Shown here piece by piece: positions 24,701-33,194 of a stretch of 64,000 bases of DNA (within the stretch, counting starts at the first letter, position 1; each line of letters starts with the position of its first letter). The notes under the pieces were generated by a model. That model was not told where the DNA came from. It saw nothing but the letters and a program-made list of their open reading frames with translations, and made no database searches. The DNA is from Synechococcus sp. CS-1325 (GTDB lineage Bacteria; Cyanobacteriota; Cyanobacteriia; PCC-6307; Cyanobiaceae), in assembly GCA_025128135.1 (NCBI GenBank), contig JAHLYW010000030.1, forward strand, positions 1 to 64,000, read 5' to 3'. Made by a program: the position numbers and the translations under genes.

Positions 24701-25881
24701 ACCACGCCATCACTGATCCAGGGGGTCTCCAGCCAGGGGTACACCGCTGGATCAAACAGCTGACCATGGCGGGCAGGGAGGTAGTCGGTGCTGGGGCCGC
24801 CGCCATCGAACACCAGCCGGCAGATGCTCATCAGCCCCGCCCAGGCGCCGTAGCGCTGCTCCATGGTGTCGGGGAATTCGGCGGCGTCCTGCTGCAGCCG
24901 CTCGAAGACGCCGCTCACCTTGTAGTTCTGCTCGTACACCGCATCGCTGGGCATCAGGGCGTCGTCTTCCGCGTAGAGCAGAAACACCAGCCGCATCAGC
25001 TCCGTGATCAGGCCGCCGTAGAGCTGCTCGGGGTGCTCGTCCGCTAAAGCGCCGAGGAGTTGTTGGCCTTGCTTCTGGCTGAGTTGATCGGCCCGCTCGA
25101 AGCCCCGCAGCAGCTCCCACAACGCCGCCAGCACCTGATCAGCCAAGGCATTGCTCACCACCGCCTGGAAGCTGCGGCTTTTTTTGAGCACATCCGCCAG
25201 GCGGTAGCCATCGGGATCGAGGAACACATGGCTCTGGCCCAGCAGCAGATCCAGGCCGGAGAACAAGAGCCGGCCGCCCACTTCGGCCAGGTCGGTGAGG
25301 GTGAAGCTGAGATGGCCGGAGCTTTCGCCCTTGGGCGCCACCACCAGCCGCAGCTGGCTGCCGTTGAACAGCAGCCCCGCCTCCACGCCCGTTTCCCGCA
25401 GCAGCCGCTCGAAGCGCTCCTGGGCCGTGGCGCGCCAGAGCTGCTCGCCACCGGTGGCCTTCTGATCCAGGGGCGTGAGCAGGGGGAGTTCCATCACCAG
25501 CAGCTGCGCGCCCTCGCCTCTGGCGGCGGGCACCAGGGCCGTGGGGGTGAGGGTTTCGCCCAGCTCGGGCAGGTCTTTGCTGTGGGCGGCGATCAGGTCC
25601 GCCTCGCGGCTGAGCTGGCCTGGATCCCAGCCCAGGTGCTCCACCAGCAGATCGTCCAGGCGGGTGAAGCCCAGCGGGGCGTCGTCGTCGTTCGTCAGAG
25701 CTTCGAGGGCTTCGCGGTAGCGCTCCTGGCGTTCGATCAGCTCCTTGCCGCTGCGCACCACCACCCAGCCGGCCTCCTGCATCGCCGCCGGGGCCACCAC
25801 CAGGCCCACGGGCTGCAGGTAACCCAGCCATTCCTGGTGGGCCCGCAGTTCGGGGTCAACGGTGGTGGGGCGGCGGGGCAT
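21739..25881 (-). CDS. drmMI: DISARM class 1 adenine methyltransferase DrmMI
   Basis: A 1380-residue protein. SAM motif I is ICDPAMGSGAFLVES near residue 577. The catalytic N6-adenine motif is VFVGNPPFVGG near 822-830. The long N-terminal region resembles the non-catalytic part of PglX/type IIG-like enzymes. A Lys/Arg/Pro-rich tail (GKRRGRPPKAAGP) resembles an AT-hook. In class 1 DISARM this enzyme methylates host DNA so it escapes the system. The part from about 23340 to 22130 (residues about 845-1250) is AT-richer than the rest and probably holds the target recognition domain, perhaps swapped in. It lies 139 bases after the fic gene. Confidence 0.9.
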   Translation of the reverse strand: MPRRPTTVDPELRAHQEWLGYLQPVGLVVAPAAMQEAGWVVVRSGKELIERQERYREALEALTNDDDAPLGFTRLDDLLVEHLGWDPGQLSREADLIAAHSKDLPELGETLTPTALVPAARGEGAQLLVMELPLLTPLDQKATGGEQLWRATAQERFERLLRETGVEAGLLFNGSQLRLVVAPKGESSGHLSFTLTDLAEVGGRLLFSGLDLLLGQSHVFLDPDGYRLADVLKKSRSFQAVVSNALADQVLAALWELLRGFERADQLSQKQGQQLLGALADEHPEQLYGGLITELMRLVFLLYAEDDALMPSDAVYEQNYKVSGVFERLQQDAAEFPDTMEQRYGAWAGLMSICRLVFDGGGPSTDYLPARHGQLFDPAVYPWLETPWISDGVVHGVLSNLLTVKGERISYRALDVEQIGSVYEGIMGYAVRRIDGRSIGIKSKPQGAKKQLTTAVDLDALLKLEGSKRKNWLIDEAHTAFPAKAVWAAKATKALNAASKQAELLDALAPLIDQELFDSPREAGSLVFQPTEERRRSGSHYTPRSLTRPIVAEALRPWLERTGPRPSAVQILALKICDPAMGSGAFLVESCRYLAELLEQAWNRDGFPEALLPGGVAHGEEPLLYARRLIAQGCLYGVDKNPFAVNLARLSLWLVSLSKDAPFTFVDHSLKCGDSLVGMSRAEIEAALKGATLQRELWEGQLKELLQQEQQDFELFHADSRSDADDDRKREALKQLQSRTAFLRTTGDLLVAAFFNGSKPKDREELKKIYLAETVTSATADELEAVMKEPLERLRYGEKGITPLHWQLEFPDVFGRQQAGFDVFVGNPPFVGGRKVKEVLGEGFQDWLQHYYPESSANADLSSYFFLRCFSLLRTKGALGLIATKTIAQGDTRSTGLRWICLNGGTIFAARKRYKWPGVAAVVVSVVHLLKGTYEGEKLLNRQPVQQITAFLFDKGGHEDPKPLAANASKSFQGSIVLGMGFTFDDSGPADDDTPGIPSPIATMERLIAENPKNAEVIFPYIGGEEVNSSPSHSHHRFVIDFRDRNEGECHKVWPELMEIMERKVKPERTRKRPNGEFALRSPLPQRWWHHSDKRPALYAAIASCQRVLVTSAAAVSHHMINSVRADSIFSHKLIVFPEASSPRHMCQQSLFHEEWSRAFGSTQGSEDAYTYNPSHVFLGYPFPLGDSLATEFALGYSASRANHLEELGLGPTSAYGKLHQPSESSLRIREFRAFHDQANQEVAVEYGWADVDMSCGFALDYLNLEENVVLPSELQERIDSGDLFFQEAEEACAFQGQLQAITGSRKKLPWRYRWPDEVRDDVLARLLALNAERYAEELALGVPSKGGKPAGPTAPAGKRRGRPPKAAGPADAQQIGLAL

Positions 25882-26020
25882 GGGTGGGAAAGGGTGGAAA
25901 AAGGTGGCGGGAAATCAGGCCAAGCTGCTGGGGATGAGTTGTCTTATTGAAACGGGTCTTGGCATGGCATGGCTGGCTTATGGGCGAAAGACCGGGCTAG
26001 AAAGGCTGAAATCACTTGTC

Positions 26021-27166
26021 CTATTCCCGCTGCTGAGGTTGGCTTAACAGCCAGCTCGCCCAGGGATCCACCAACTGCCACTGGCGGATCCGCTGCCCGG
26101 CCTTGGCCGGCTGCAGGAAGCCGCTGGCCTGCCACTCCTTCAGCCAGTCCTGAGCGGTGGTGGAGGAGATTGCGAACCACTCCTCCAGATCAGCGGGCCG
26201 GAACTGATCCGCCTCGCCCTGGCCCGCCGCCACCCGTGAGCGCAGACGGGTGAGCAACTGCTGGCTGCGGCGATCCAGCCCTTCCCAGGGATGGGGATCC
26301 GGAGGATCCTGATGGGCCTGGAGCCCCAGGGCTCGATCGGCCAGCTCCTCGGCAGCCCGTCGAATCACCAGGGCAAAGAATTCCAGCCAAGGGGTGTGCT
26401 CCACGTCATGGCGCCCCGCGTAGTAATCCACTGGACAGCCCAGCTGCAGCGCTGCGTAGTAGCCCTCCCGATCGGACGCGAACCATTCTTCGAAGCTGAG
26501 AAACCCCCGAAACGCATAGCCACAGCGCCATAGCGATGCCGTCGCCAGCAAACGACCACAGCGGCCATTGCCATCCGGGAATGGGTGGATGGAGATGAAG
26601 CGATGGCTGAGCAGTGCCGCCCGGATCAAGGCCGGCAGCGCCTCACTGGCCTGCCACCAGCGGCACAACTGCTGCATCAACGGGCCCACATCCTCCGGGC
26701 GCGGTGGGGCGTAGTCGATGCGGCGGCTCACGGTGTCGACCACCGGCACCTCCTCCTCCCGAAACGGTGTGCGTTGCCGGCGCCTGCCGCGACCCCGCAC
26801 GATCACCACGGCATGCAGTTCCTGAATCCAGGCCTCGCTGAGCGGCCCGCTGCCCTGGGCCCATTCCTCCACCTGGTCGAGGGCCCGCCAGTAGTTGCGC
26901 ACCTCCTGTTCAGCCCTGCTGCCTTCCCGATCGGATGCGGCAATCGCCTGGCGCACGGCGTCGTCGTCGAGGGGATTGCCTTCGATGCGCGTGCTGCTGC
27001 GGGTGCTGCGCTGGTAGGCCGCATGGCGCAAGCGCAGGCTTTCATCCGGAGGCAGAGGCAGCAGCTCCACCCGCGCCTTGGCATCGGCGACGGCACAGAG
27101 ATTGCTCACCAGGGCATCGCTGTAGCTGTAGCGGGGCGCCCAAGGGGCAAGCGGTGTCGAGGCCAT
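26021..27166 (-). CDS. Fic-family protein with inhibitory helix
   Basis: A 381-residue Fic protein. The N-terminal inhibitory motif is STRIEG (residues 58-63, S-x3-E-G), which places an auto-inhibitory Glu in the same chain. The catalytic motif HPFPDGNGR is complete at residues 194-202. The C-terminal 80 residues form a winged-helix-like domain (EEWFAISSTTAQDWLKEWQ). Such enzymes transfer AMP to proteins. The gene begins 2 bases after drmD and precedes drmMI, so it is embedded in the DISARM operon. It is not a recognised DISARM part. Confidence 0.9.
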   Translation of the reverse strand: MASTPLAPWAPRYSYSDALVSNLCAVADAKARVELLPLPPDESLRLRHAAYQRSTRSSTRIEGNPLDDDAVRQAIAASDREGSRAEQEVRNYWRALDQVEEWAQGSGPLSEAWIQELHAVVIVRGRGRRRQRTPFREEEVPVVDTVSRRIDYAPPRPEDVGPLMQQLCRWWQASEALPALIRAALLSHRFISIHPFPDGNGRCGRLLATASLWRCGYAFRGFLSFEEWFASDREGYYAALQLGCPVDYYAGRHDVEHTPWLEFFALVIRRAAEELADRALGLQAHQDPPDPHPWEGLDRRSQQLLTRLRSRVAAGQGEADQFRPADLEEWFAISSTTAQDWLKEWQASGFLQPAKAGQRIRQWQLVDPWASWLLSQPQQRE

Positions 27167-27168
27167 CC

Positions 27169-30100
27169 CTATCCGCTGATCGGCCAGAGGTACACCAACC
27201 CGGCCGGCTCCAGTCGGTGAGTGATCACCCGGTAGCTCTCCTGGATCCGCTTCGGCTCGCTGGCCAACTCAGTTTCGATCGTTTCCAGACGGCGCTGCCA
27301 GTGCCTCTGATCGGCCGCCAGCTGCCTCCGTTCAAGGCTGGAGAGCTTTTGCAGGTCGAGGGCCGGCACATCGATCTGCTCCGCCAGACCAGGGATGAGT
27401 GCCGTGGGGTCGGCTTCGGCCGCTTGCTTGTCGAGCTTGGCCAGGTCCCTGTTGCGTTGCCGCAGGGTGGCGTTGATGCGTTTGCGTTGGCCCTTCAGCA
27501 CCTCCCTCAGGGCTTCAGCTTCGGTGGCGCCGCGGCCTTTGAGCAAGGCTGCGGCGGCATCCCCCGCCTGCTCTGCGGCGGCGTCCAGGGCAGGCCTGAG
27601 GGCCGCCACATCGGCCGCGGCCTCAGCCAGAAGCTGCTGGCGGACACCATCTGCAATCGGCGTGGCATGGGTGCCTTGGGCCAAGGCCTGTTGGAGCACG
27701 CTCCAGGCCTGCTGGCGCTGATCCCCGGCCAGGGGCTGGAGGGCTGCGGCGCGATCGTGTCCTGGGTGCCAATCGGCGATCACGCTGATCAGCTCGTCGT
27801 GCAGGCGGGCGGCCCCCTGCCCGAACAAGGACAGCCGCCCGAGCACCAACACCTTGGGCTGCGGATCAGGGCTGGCCAACACGCAGGCCCGGCTGAGTTC
27901 GTGGTGCAAAAAGCCCTGGCTCAGGAAGCGACTCAGCAGCCGCTGCACCAGTCGGTGCTCCAGATGCAGGTGCACCGCCTCGGCATTGAGGCGACCCGGA
28001 TCCGAGAAGATCAGCGGCCTTACGGGATGCTCCTGGCGCCACTGCCACAGTGGTGTCTTGCGATCCCACACCCCGCGCAGGCTGTCGAGGGTGTGGTTCC
28101 AGCCGCTCTCAGAGGCCAATTGCTCCGTGTTGTCGAGCCGCCAGCAGGGTTGGCCCTTCTCATCAAGGCCCTGGCGAAGCCCGCTGAGCCCCAGGAGTTC
28201 CAGGGAGCAGTCGAGGGCCTTGCGGAAGGGGTCATCTTCGAACCCCAGCCAGCGCTTGGATTTGGCCAGCAGCTCCCGCAGGCCATCCTGTTGTTGTTGC
28301 AGCTGTTCCACGCGCCGGCTGGAATCCAGTTCCTCGCGGGCACGGCTCAGCATCGCTCCACGCTCGGTGGCAGCAGAATCCATCACCAGTAATTGCTGTT
28401 GCATCGCCTCGGTTTGATCGGTGTCGATGCCGCCTTCGAGCAGCTCATCCACCTGTCGCTGCACCAGGGGGGAGAGCGATCCCAGCTCCTGGCGGATCAC
28501 CTCCGTCTTCCTCACGAGAACCTCCATCACCCGGTCCTCGGGGCGGTCTTCAAGCACGAAGTAGTGACACCACACCTGGGGCGATCGCTGCAGCTTGCGG
28601 TCGATCCGGCCGTTGCGTTGCTCCAGCTTGCTGGGGTTCCAGGGGATGTCGAAGTGGATCAGGTGCTTGCAGTGGTTCTGCAGGTTCACGCCCTCGCGGG
28701 CGGCATCGGTGGCGATCAGGATCCGTAGGGGCTCTTGGTCGGGGTCGGCGTTGAACTGGGCTTTGAGCGTCTCCCGGTTGTCTTCGCTCATCCCGCCGGT
28801 GAAACTGGCGATCCGTTTGTCGGCCTCGCGATCACCGATCAGCTCCCTCAGCTGACGCTCCAGGTAGCGCTGGGTGTCCACATAGTCGGTGAAGATCAAC
28901 AACCTGGTGGGCTGCCAGGTGGCACCGGCCTCCCCGAGCTTTGTGCAGAGGTGCTCGCGCAGAAAGCCCTCCAGGAGCTTGATGCGTGGATCCGGGCGGT
29001 GGCGATTCGCCTCGGCGATTGTTCCCATCTGCTCCAGCAGCTGTTGATCGCTCTGGTCGGCCGCCACGGTCTGGCGCAGGGCCGTCAGGGTCTGGGCCTC
29101 CTCCAGATTCAGCACGTCCTCGTCGTTCAGCTCGGCCAGGTCGCTGTCCCGCTCCACACCACCGAGGAGCAGATCGAGCTGGGCACCCGAGGATCCCAGT
29201 TGCGTGCGACGTTGCTCCTGCTTCTCGGCCAGGCTGCGCCGATGAACCTTCAGTGTTTTGGCGAAGGCCTCGATCGAGCTGAGCAGCCGCTTCTGCAGGT
29301 TGGTGATCACCAACTGATCGGCATTGAGCTGGCGCTTGTTGGCACCTTCCTTGAGCAACCGCGCTTCACGCCGTTTGCGGTACTGCTGCAGCAGACGCGA
29401 CAGCTCCAGCTCCGGGGTGTTCGCCGCCAGGCTGCCTTTGGGAACCTTGAGGGGTTCGACGATCCGCTCCGGGAACTCCTCACCGATGCGGCGCAGGTCG
29501 TCCTTGAGGCGACGTACCAGCACCGTATCGAGATCAGCGGGCTCGAAGGGAACGCCCCGTACGAAACGGGCGGGATCCAGCAGTTCCAGCAGAGCTGTGA
29601 AGCTGTTGCTGTGGCCGTTGTGGGGCGTGGCGGAGAGGAAGATCCGGTGCTCGAACAGCGGCGCCAGATCCCGCAGGCTGCGGGTCAGACCTGAATCGAT
29701 CGCGTAGCGGAGCGTGTTGCTGGCGGGTGCGGCGTTGTGGGCTTCATCGAGGATCAACAGGCTTTGGGCCGGAGCAGCCTGTTCCGTGCTCCCAGCGTCC
29801 CCGCTCTTGCCTTTGCCCTGCTCCAGCCAGACCCGCAGAGGCGCGGAATACTCCGCGTTCCGCAGCAAGGCGTGCGAGATCAGGAAGCGGCTGTGGGTGC
29901 TCCAGGGGTTGGTGCCATATCCACGCTCCTGGCGCACCTTGGCCACATAGGCCCGGTCCATCACCGTGAACGCCAACCCGAAACGGCTGGCCATCTCCTC
30001 CTGCCACTGGCGCAGCACCGACGGCGGGCAGCTGATCACCACGCGTTTGATCCGTTGGCGCAGCAGCATCTCCCGCAGGATCAGCCCGGCTTCAATCGTC

Positions 30101-30540
30101 TTGCCAAGGCCCACGTCATCGGCGATGAACAGGCCCACACGAGGCATCTGCAGCGCCTTGCGCAACGGCTCCAGCTGATAGGCCTTCACATCGATCCCGG
30201 CCCGGTAGGGGGCCTGGAACAACTCGGCGTCGGTGGCGGTGACGCAGTTCCAGCGCAGGGTGTTCAGGTAGGCCGAGAACTGCTTGGGCTGATCGAAGCC
30301 CCGCTGGGCCACCGCCTCCCAGCTGCTCTCGCCGAGCACCTCGAAGTCGATCTCCCGCTCCTTGAACACCGTCAGCCGCTGACCGATGGCGTCGTCCTCC
30401 ATGCAGGCCATCGACACCACCGTGTCGGCACCAGGCTCCTGGGGTGCCTGCACGTCGTCCACCAGGTAGCGGCGGGTGCGGCAGCGCACCACGGCCCCGG
30501 GCTTGAGCTTCTGGCGGACGCGGGCGGGGGTGGCCGTCAT
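27169..30540 (-). CDS. drmD: DISARM class 1 SNF2-family helicase DrmD
   Basis: A 1123-residue protein read from ATG 30540 (MTATPARVRQKLKPGAVVR); a longer frame to 31179 runs through the divergent DUF4236 gene and is rejected. Walker A is ADDVGLGKTIEAG near residue 140 and the DEAH box is LLILDEAHNAAPA near 260. The second helicase lobe shows TDAAREGVNLQ and FDIPWNPSKLEQRNGRIDR. A long coiled C-terminus follows. drmD with drmMI defines class 1 DISARM. The ATG overlaps the stop of a small upstream frame by ATGA. This is the first large gene of the operon. Confidence 0.92.
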   Translation of the reverse strand: MTATPARVRQKLKPGAVVRCRTRRYLVDDVQAPQEPGADTVVSMACMEDDAIGQRLTVFKEREIDFEVLGESSWEAVAQRGFDQPKQFSAYLNTLRWNCVTATDAELFQAPYRAGIDVKAYQLEPLRKALQMPRVGLFIADDVGLGKTIEAGLILREMLLRQRIKRVVISCPPSVLRQWQEEMASRFGLAFTVMDRAYVAKVRQERGYGTNPWSTHSRFLISHALLRNAEYSAPLRVWLEQGKGKSGDAGSTEQAAPAQSLLILDEAHNAAPASNTLRYAIDSGLTRSLRDLAPLFEHRIFLSATPHNGHSNSFTALLELLDPARFVRGVPFEPADLDTVLVRRLKDDLRRIGEEFPERIVEPLKVPKGSLAANTPELELSRLLQQYRKRREARLLKEGANKRQLNADQLVITNLQKRLLSSIEAFAKTLKVHRRSLAEKQEQRRTQLGSSGAQLDLLLGGVERDSDLAELNDEDVLNLEEAQTLTALRQTVAADQSDQQLLEQMGTIAEANRHRPDPRIKLLEGFLREHLCTKLGEAGATWQPTRLLIFTDYVDTQRYLERQLRELIGDREADKRIASFTGGMSEDNRETLKAQFNADPDQEPLRILIATDAAREGVNLQNHCKHLIHFDIPWNPSKLEQRNGRIDRKLQRSPQVWCHYFVLEDRPEDRVMEVLVRKTEVIRQELGSLSPLVQRQVDELLEGGIDTDQTEAMQQQLLVMDSAATERGAMLSRAREELDSSRRVEQLQQQQDGLRELLAKSKRWLGFEDDPFRKALDCSLELLGLSGLRQGLDEKGQPCWRLDNTEQLASESGWNHTLDSLRGVWDRKTPLWQWRQEHPVRPLIFSDPGRLNAEAVHLHLEHRLVQRLLSRFLSQGFLHHELSRACVLASPDPQPKVLVLGRLSLFGQGAARLHDELISVIADWHPGHDRAAALQPLAGDQRQQAWSVLQQALAQGTHATPIADGVRQQLLAEAAADVAALRPALDAAAEQAGDAAAALLKGRGATEAEALREVLKGQRKRINATLRQRNRDLAKLDKQAAEADPTALIPGLAEQIDVPALDLQKLSSLERRQLAADQRHWQRRLETIETELASEPKRIQESYRVITHRLEPAGLVYLWPISG

Positions 30541-30794
30541 GGGCTCAACATCCCTGGCCAAAGGGGGATCTTCTGTTCCATGGGGGTGCCTCCGTTCCTC
30601 CAGAAATGCGGGGTAGTCCAGCGGCCCGCCATCCAATCGGGCAGCAGGGCTGTCATGCCAACAAAGTTGTTGACCAGAGTGCCGATTTTGAGGGCTTCCA
30701 GAGGGGTCATCCGGGCATCCCATGCACTTTCGAGTCCCTTCATCGGCAGGAACGTTCCGTTCAAGCGAAGAACCAGGCGACCACTGAGGGGCAC
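30537..30794 (-). CDS. Possible small leader ORF coupled to drmD
   Basis: An 85-codon frame from GTG 30794; an ATG at 30743 would give 68 codons. Its TGA overlaps the drmD ATG (ATGA), the usual coupling geometry. No domain is recognised; the tail reads TTPHFWRNGGTPMEQ. It could be a real first gene of the operon or a remnant left at the island edge. The remaining 130 bases up to the divergent DUF4236 gene show nothing else. Confidence 0.35.
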   Translation of the reverse strand: MPLSGRLVLRLNGTFLPMKGLESAWDARMTPLEALKIGTLVNNFVGMTALLPDWMAGRWTTPHFWRNGGTPMEQKIPLWPGMLSP

Positions 30795-30931
30795 GGACGC
30801 TAGGGAGCTGATTAGCGCGCAGTTTGACCGGCCCCCGGCCGAATTGGGGTATCCCGGAGAAGAAACACCGCAGCCCAGGCAGGAGGCGGCAAGATCGGCC
30901 TACACCCTGACTCCTGAGCCAGTGCGCTCCC

Positions 30932-31462
30932 ATGCCCTTCCGCTTCCGCCGCAGCGCCCGCCTGGGCCCCCTGCGCTTCAACTTTGCCAATTCTGGCCTC
31001 AGCTCGATCTCGCTCGGTGGCCCTGGGGCCTCCTTCAACATTCCCGTGGCGCGCTCCGGCGGTGCCCGCACCACGGTGGGGTTGCCCGGCACCGGTCTGA
31101 GCTGGAGTGTCGAGGCTGGCCCTGCAGAAAGCCTGCCCAACAGCCGCCGCCTCAAGCCCGGCCAGCTGGATGCACTCAAGGCGAGCTGTCTGAACGTGCT
31201 GCACCAGCAGCTTTTTCAACCCGGCGGCAGCGGAGCGCAACTCTTGGAGCTGAACCAGGTGAGCCGTTTGTTGAACGATCCCGCCATCGGTGAGCGCACC
31301 AGCGGGCTGCTGGCGCTGATCGAAACCCCAGAAGCGATGGAGGCCTACCTGCTGCGGGCCCAGGGCCAGGACGATCTCAAGCGCAGGGCCAAGCGCTGCG
31401 TCGAGGCGGTTCAGGAGGCGAACCGGCTGGCCCGTGCCCGGGGCTGGCTGACTCAGGCATAA
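30932..31462 (+). CDS. DUF4236-domain protein
   Basis: A 176-residue protein. The N-terminal 55 residues are a DUF4236 module (MPFRFRRSARLGPLRFNFAN ... GARTTVGLPGTGLSWS), a short glycine-rich beta domain widespread in bacteria and of unknown role. The C-terminal 110 residues are helical and charged. It is divergent from the drmD side and marks the right edge of the defence island. No partners are evident. Confidence 0.8.
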   Translation: MPFRFRRSARLGPLRFNFANSGLSSISLGGPGASFNIPVARSGGARTTVGLPGTGLSWSVEAGPAESLPNSRRLKPGQLDALKASCLNVLHQQLFQPGGSGAQLLELNQVSRLLNDPAIGERTSGLLALIETPEAMEAYLLRAQGQDDLKRRAKRCVEAVQEANRLARARGWLTQA

Positions 31463-31802
31463 ACCCCTATTGCCCCCATCAGGCGGCCGGCCGATTGTGA
31501 GTTCATCGACAACCGGGAGACTCCAGAGCATGGAAGACACCCCACCTGAGCATCAGTCAGGAGCGCGCTGACGATCCGGTCCCTGCTCCAACACTCTCGA
31601 CGGATCACTGACTTCCCCGGCGTGTGACGCGGCTGTTTGATCAGCTCCATCGACGTCCATTGCACCGTTAAAGGCCTCGCCTCAGGTGCCCCGGACCCAA
31701 AGGGAAGTCCCACTTGTCAACTGGCCCCAGGTGCCAGCGTCAGCAGCTCCGCCCTCACAACCAAACTGCTTCAGAGCCCGGTGGCCTCGTCATCGGGCTT
31801 TG
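31463..31802. other. Intergenic region, no gene seen
   Basis: About 340 bases between two convergent genes. The only structure I see is an inverted repeat (AGCCCG/CGGGCT) close to the flavin reductase stop, around 31775-31800. It could serve as a weak terminator for that gene but lacks a T tract. Confidence 0.3.
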
Positions 31803-32435
31803 TCATGCCTCCTCCAGTCTGGGGCGCAGCAGCTCGAACACCTCTCCCAGGCGCGTGTAGTCGTTCAGGGCCAACTTGCCCACCGGGCGGAGAGCTTCAA
31901 CCGAAGCAGAAGCAGTGCGGCCAAGGCAACGCTCCTGCACGTGCACCATCACCACCTGGCCCAGCGCCATGGTGAATGTGGTTCCTGGCACGGGGATCAG
32001 CTCAAGCAGCTCACATTCCAGGCAGGCGGCGGCATCCTGCACGCGCAGGGCCGCGATCCGGCTGCAGGGCACGGCCGCCAGGCCAGCGGCCACGAACTCA
32101 TCGGTGCCAGGCGGATAGTCGGTGGCGGTGATGTTCATCGCTTCGGCGAGCCGCTCATCCACCACATGCACCGCAAAGCAGTGGGTCTGGCGGATGTTCC
32201 GCAGGGTGTCCTTCTCCCGATCGCGCCGGGCACCGATCGACACCATCAACACCGCCGGCTGATCACTCACGGCATTGAAGAAGCTGAACGGTGCGAGGTT
32301 GGCTTGCCCCTCGCTGCTGATCGTGCTCACCCAGGCAATCGGCCGCGGCACCACCAGGCTGGTGCAGAGCCGGTAGAGCGCCCCGCCATCCAGGCTGCCT
32401 GGGTCGATGGAGCGAATCGGCTCGGGTGCGAGCAT
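31803..32435 (-). CDS. Flavin reductase-like FMN-binding protein
   Basis: A 210-residue split-barrel flavin-binding protein. The segments VPRPIAWVSTISSEGQANLA and PFSFFNAVSDQPAVLMVSIG are the classic start of the flavin reductase-like domain. They are followed by KDTLRNIRQTHCFAVHVVD. These enzymes bind FMN and either supply reduced flavin or act on unknown substrates. Single gene, no operon partner. Confidence 0.85.
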   Translation of the reverse strand: MLAPEPIRSIDPGSLDGGALYRLCTSLVVPRPIAWVSTISSEGQANLAPFSFFNAVSDQPAVLMVSIGARRDREKDTLRNIRQTHCFAVHVVDERLAEAMNITATDYPPGTDEFVAAGLAAVPCSRIAALRVQDAAACLECELLELIPVPGTTFTMALGQVVMVHVQERCLGRTASASVEALRPVGKLALNDYTRLGEVFELLRPRLEEA

Positions 32436-32525
32436 CGAACAGCCGAGATTAGTGGCCCCTCATGCTGCCGCCGCCGCCTCCAGCTGGGCCGCCCTGGCGA
32501 GGATCTCCGTCTGGGAAGCCAGGGC

Positions 32526-33194
32526 TCAGCCGCTGAGCAGCTGCCTCAGGAACGAATCGCTCAAAGCCTCCGCTGTGGCCCAGTTCTGCGCCTCGCTCAG
32601 GCCTGAGCTGCGGGTGGGCTTGAAGCTGTGGTCACCGCTGGGGATCCAGCGCAGCTGCACCTGCGGCGAGAGGCTGTAGGTCTCCACCTCCTCGCGGCGA
32701 CCGAACGTGTCGCGTTCCCCCTGCAGGATCAAGGTGGGCGTCCGCAGGTCGGCCAGGTGCTCGGTGCGCAGCTGCAACGGCTTGCCGGGTGGGTGGAAGG
32801 GATAGCCCAGGCAGAGACAGCCGCGCACCCCATCGCTGGCGGCCAGCTCATCGGCCAGCAGGCTGGCAACCCGGCCGCCCATCGACTTGCCGCCGATGAA
32901 CAGCGGCCGGCCCGGCTGCTCCGCCTGCACGAGCCGCACCTGCTGGCGGAACGCCTCCTGCAGTACCGGCATCCGATCGGGACCCTGGCGGCGGCCCGTT
33001 TCCCGGATGCGCGCCATGTATGGAAACTCAAAACGCACCACCCGCCAGCCCTGTTGCGCCAGGCCGCCGGCGATGGCCGCCATGAACGGGCTGTCCATCG
33101 CTGCTCCAGCGCCATGGGCCAGCAGCACGCTGGCCGATGCGGCGTCGGGTCCGGCGATCAACCGTGGGTCGGAGGTTGGGGCCCCAGCTGTCAT
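32526..33194 (-). CDS. Alpha/beta hydrolase (KANL3/Tex30-like)
   Basis: A 222-residue protein from ATG 33194. It has LLAHGAGAAMDSPFM (oxyanion region), the nucleophile elbow FIGGKSMGGR with Ser in GKSMGG, the acid in LQGERDTFG and the His in GDHSF. This is the complete triad of the KANL3/Tex30 or dienelactone-hydrolase-like group. The ATG overlaps the stop of the upstream HD gene by four bases (ATGA). Substrate unknown. Confidence 0.85.
   Translation of the reverse strand: MTAGAPTSDPRLIAGPDAASASVLLAHGAGAAMDSPFMAAIAGGLAQQGWRVVRFEFPYMARIRETGRRQGPDRMPVLQEAFRQQVRLVQAEQPGRPLFIGGKSMGGRVASLLADELAASDGVRGCLCLGYPFHPPGKPLQLRTEHLADLRTPTLILQGERDTFGRREEVETYSLSPQVQLRWIPSGDHSFKPTRSSGLSEAQNWATAEALSDSFLRQLLSG

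Noticed and set aside
21739..25881. Reading the large methyltransferase as BREX PglX or a solo type IIG enzyme
   Set aside because: No other BREX genes (pglZ, brxC and so on) are present, while drmA, drmB, drmC and drmD are; no nuclease motif was seen.
30541..31179. Upstream extension of the drmD frame to 31179
   Set aside because: The extension runs antisense through the DUF4236 gene, and MTATPARVRQ at 30540 is a natural SNF2-protein start with an ATGA junction.
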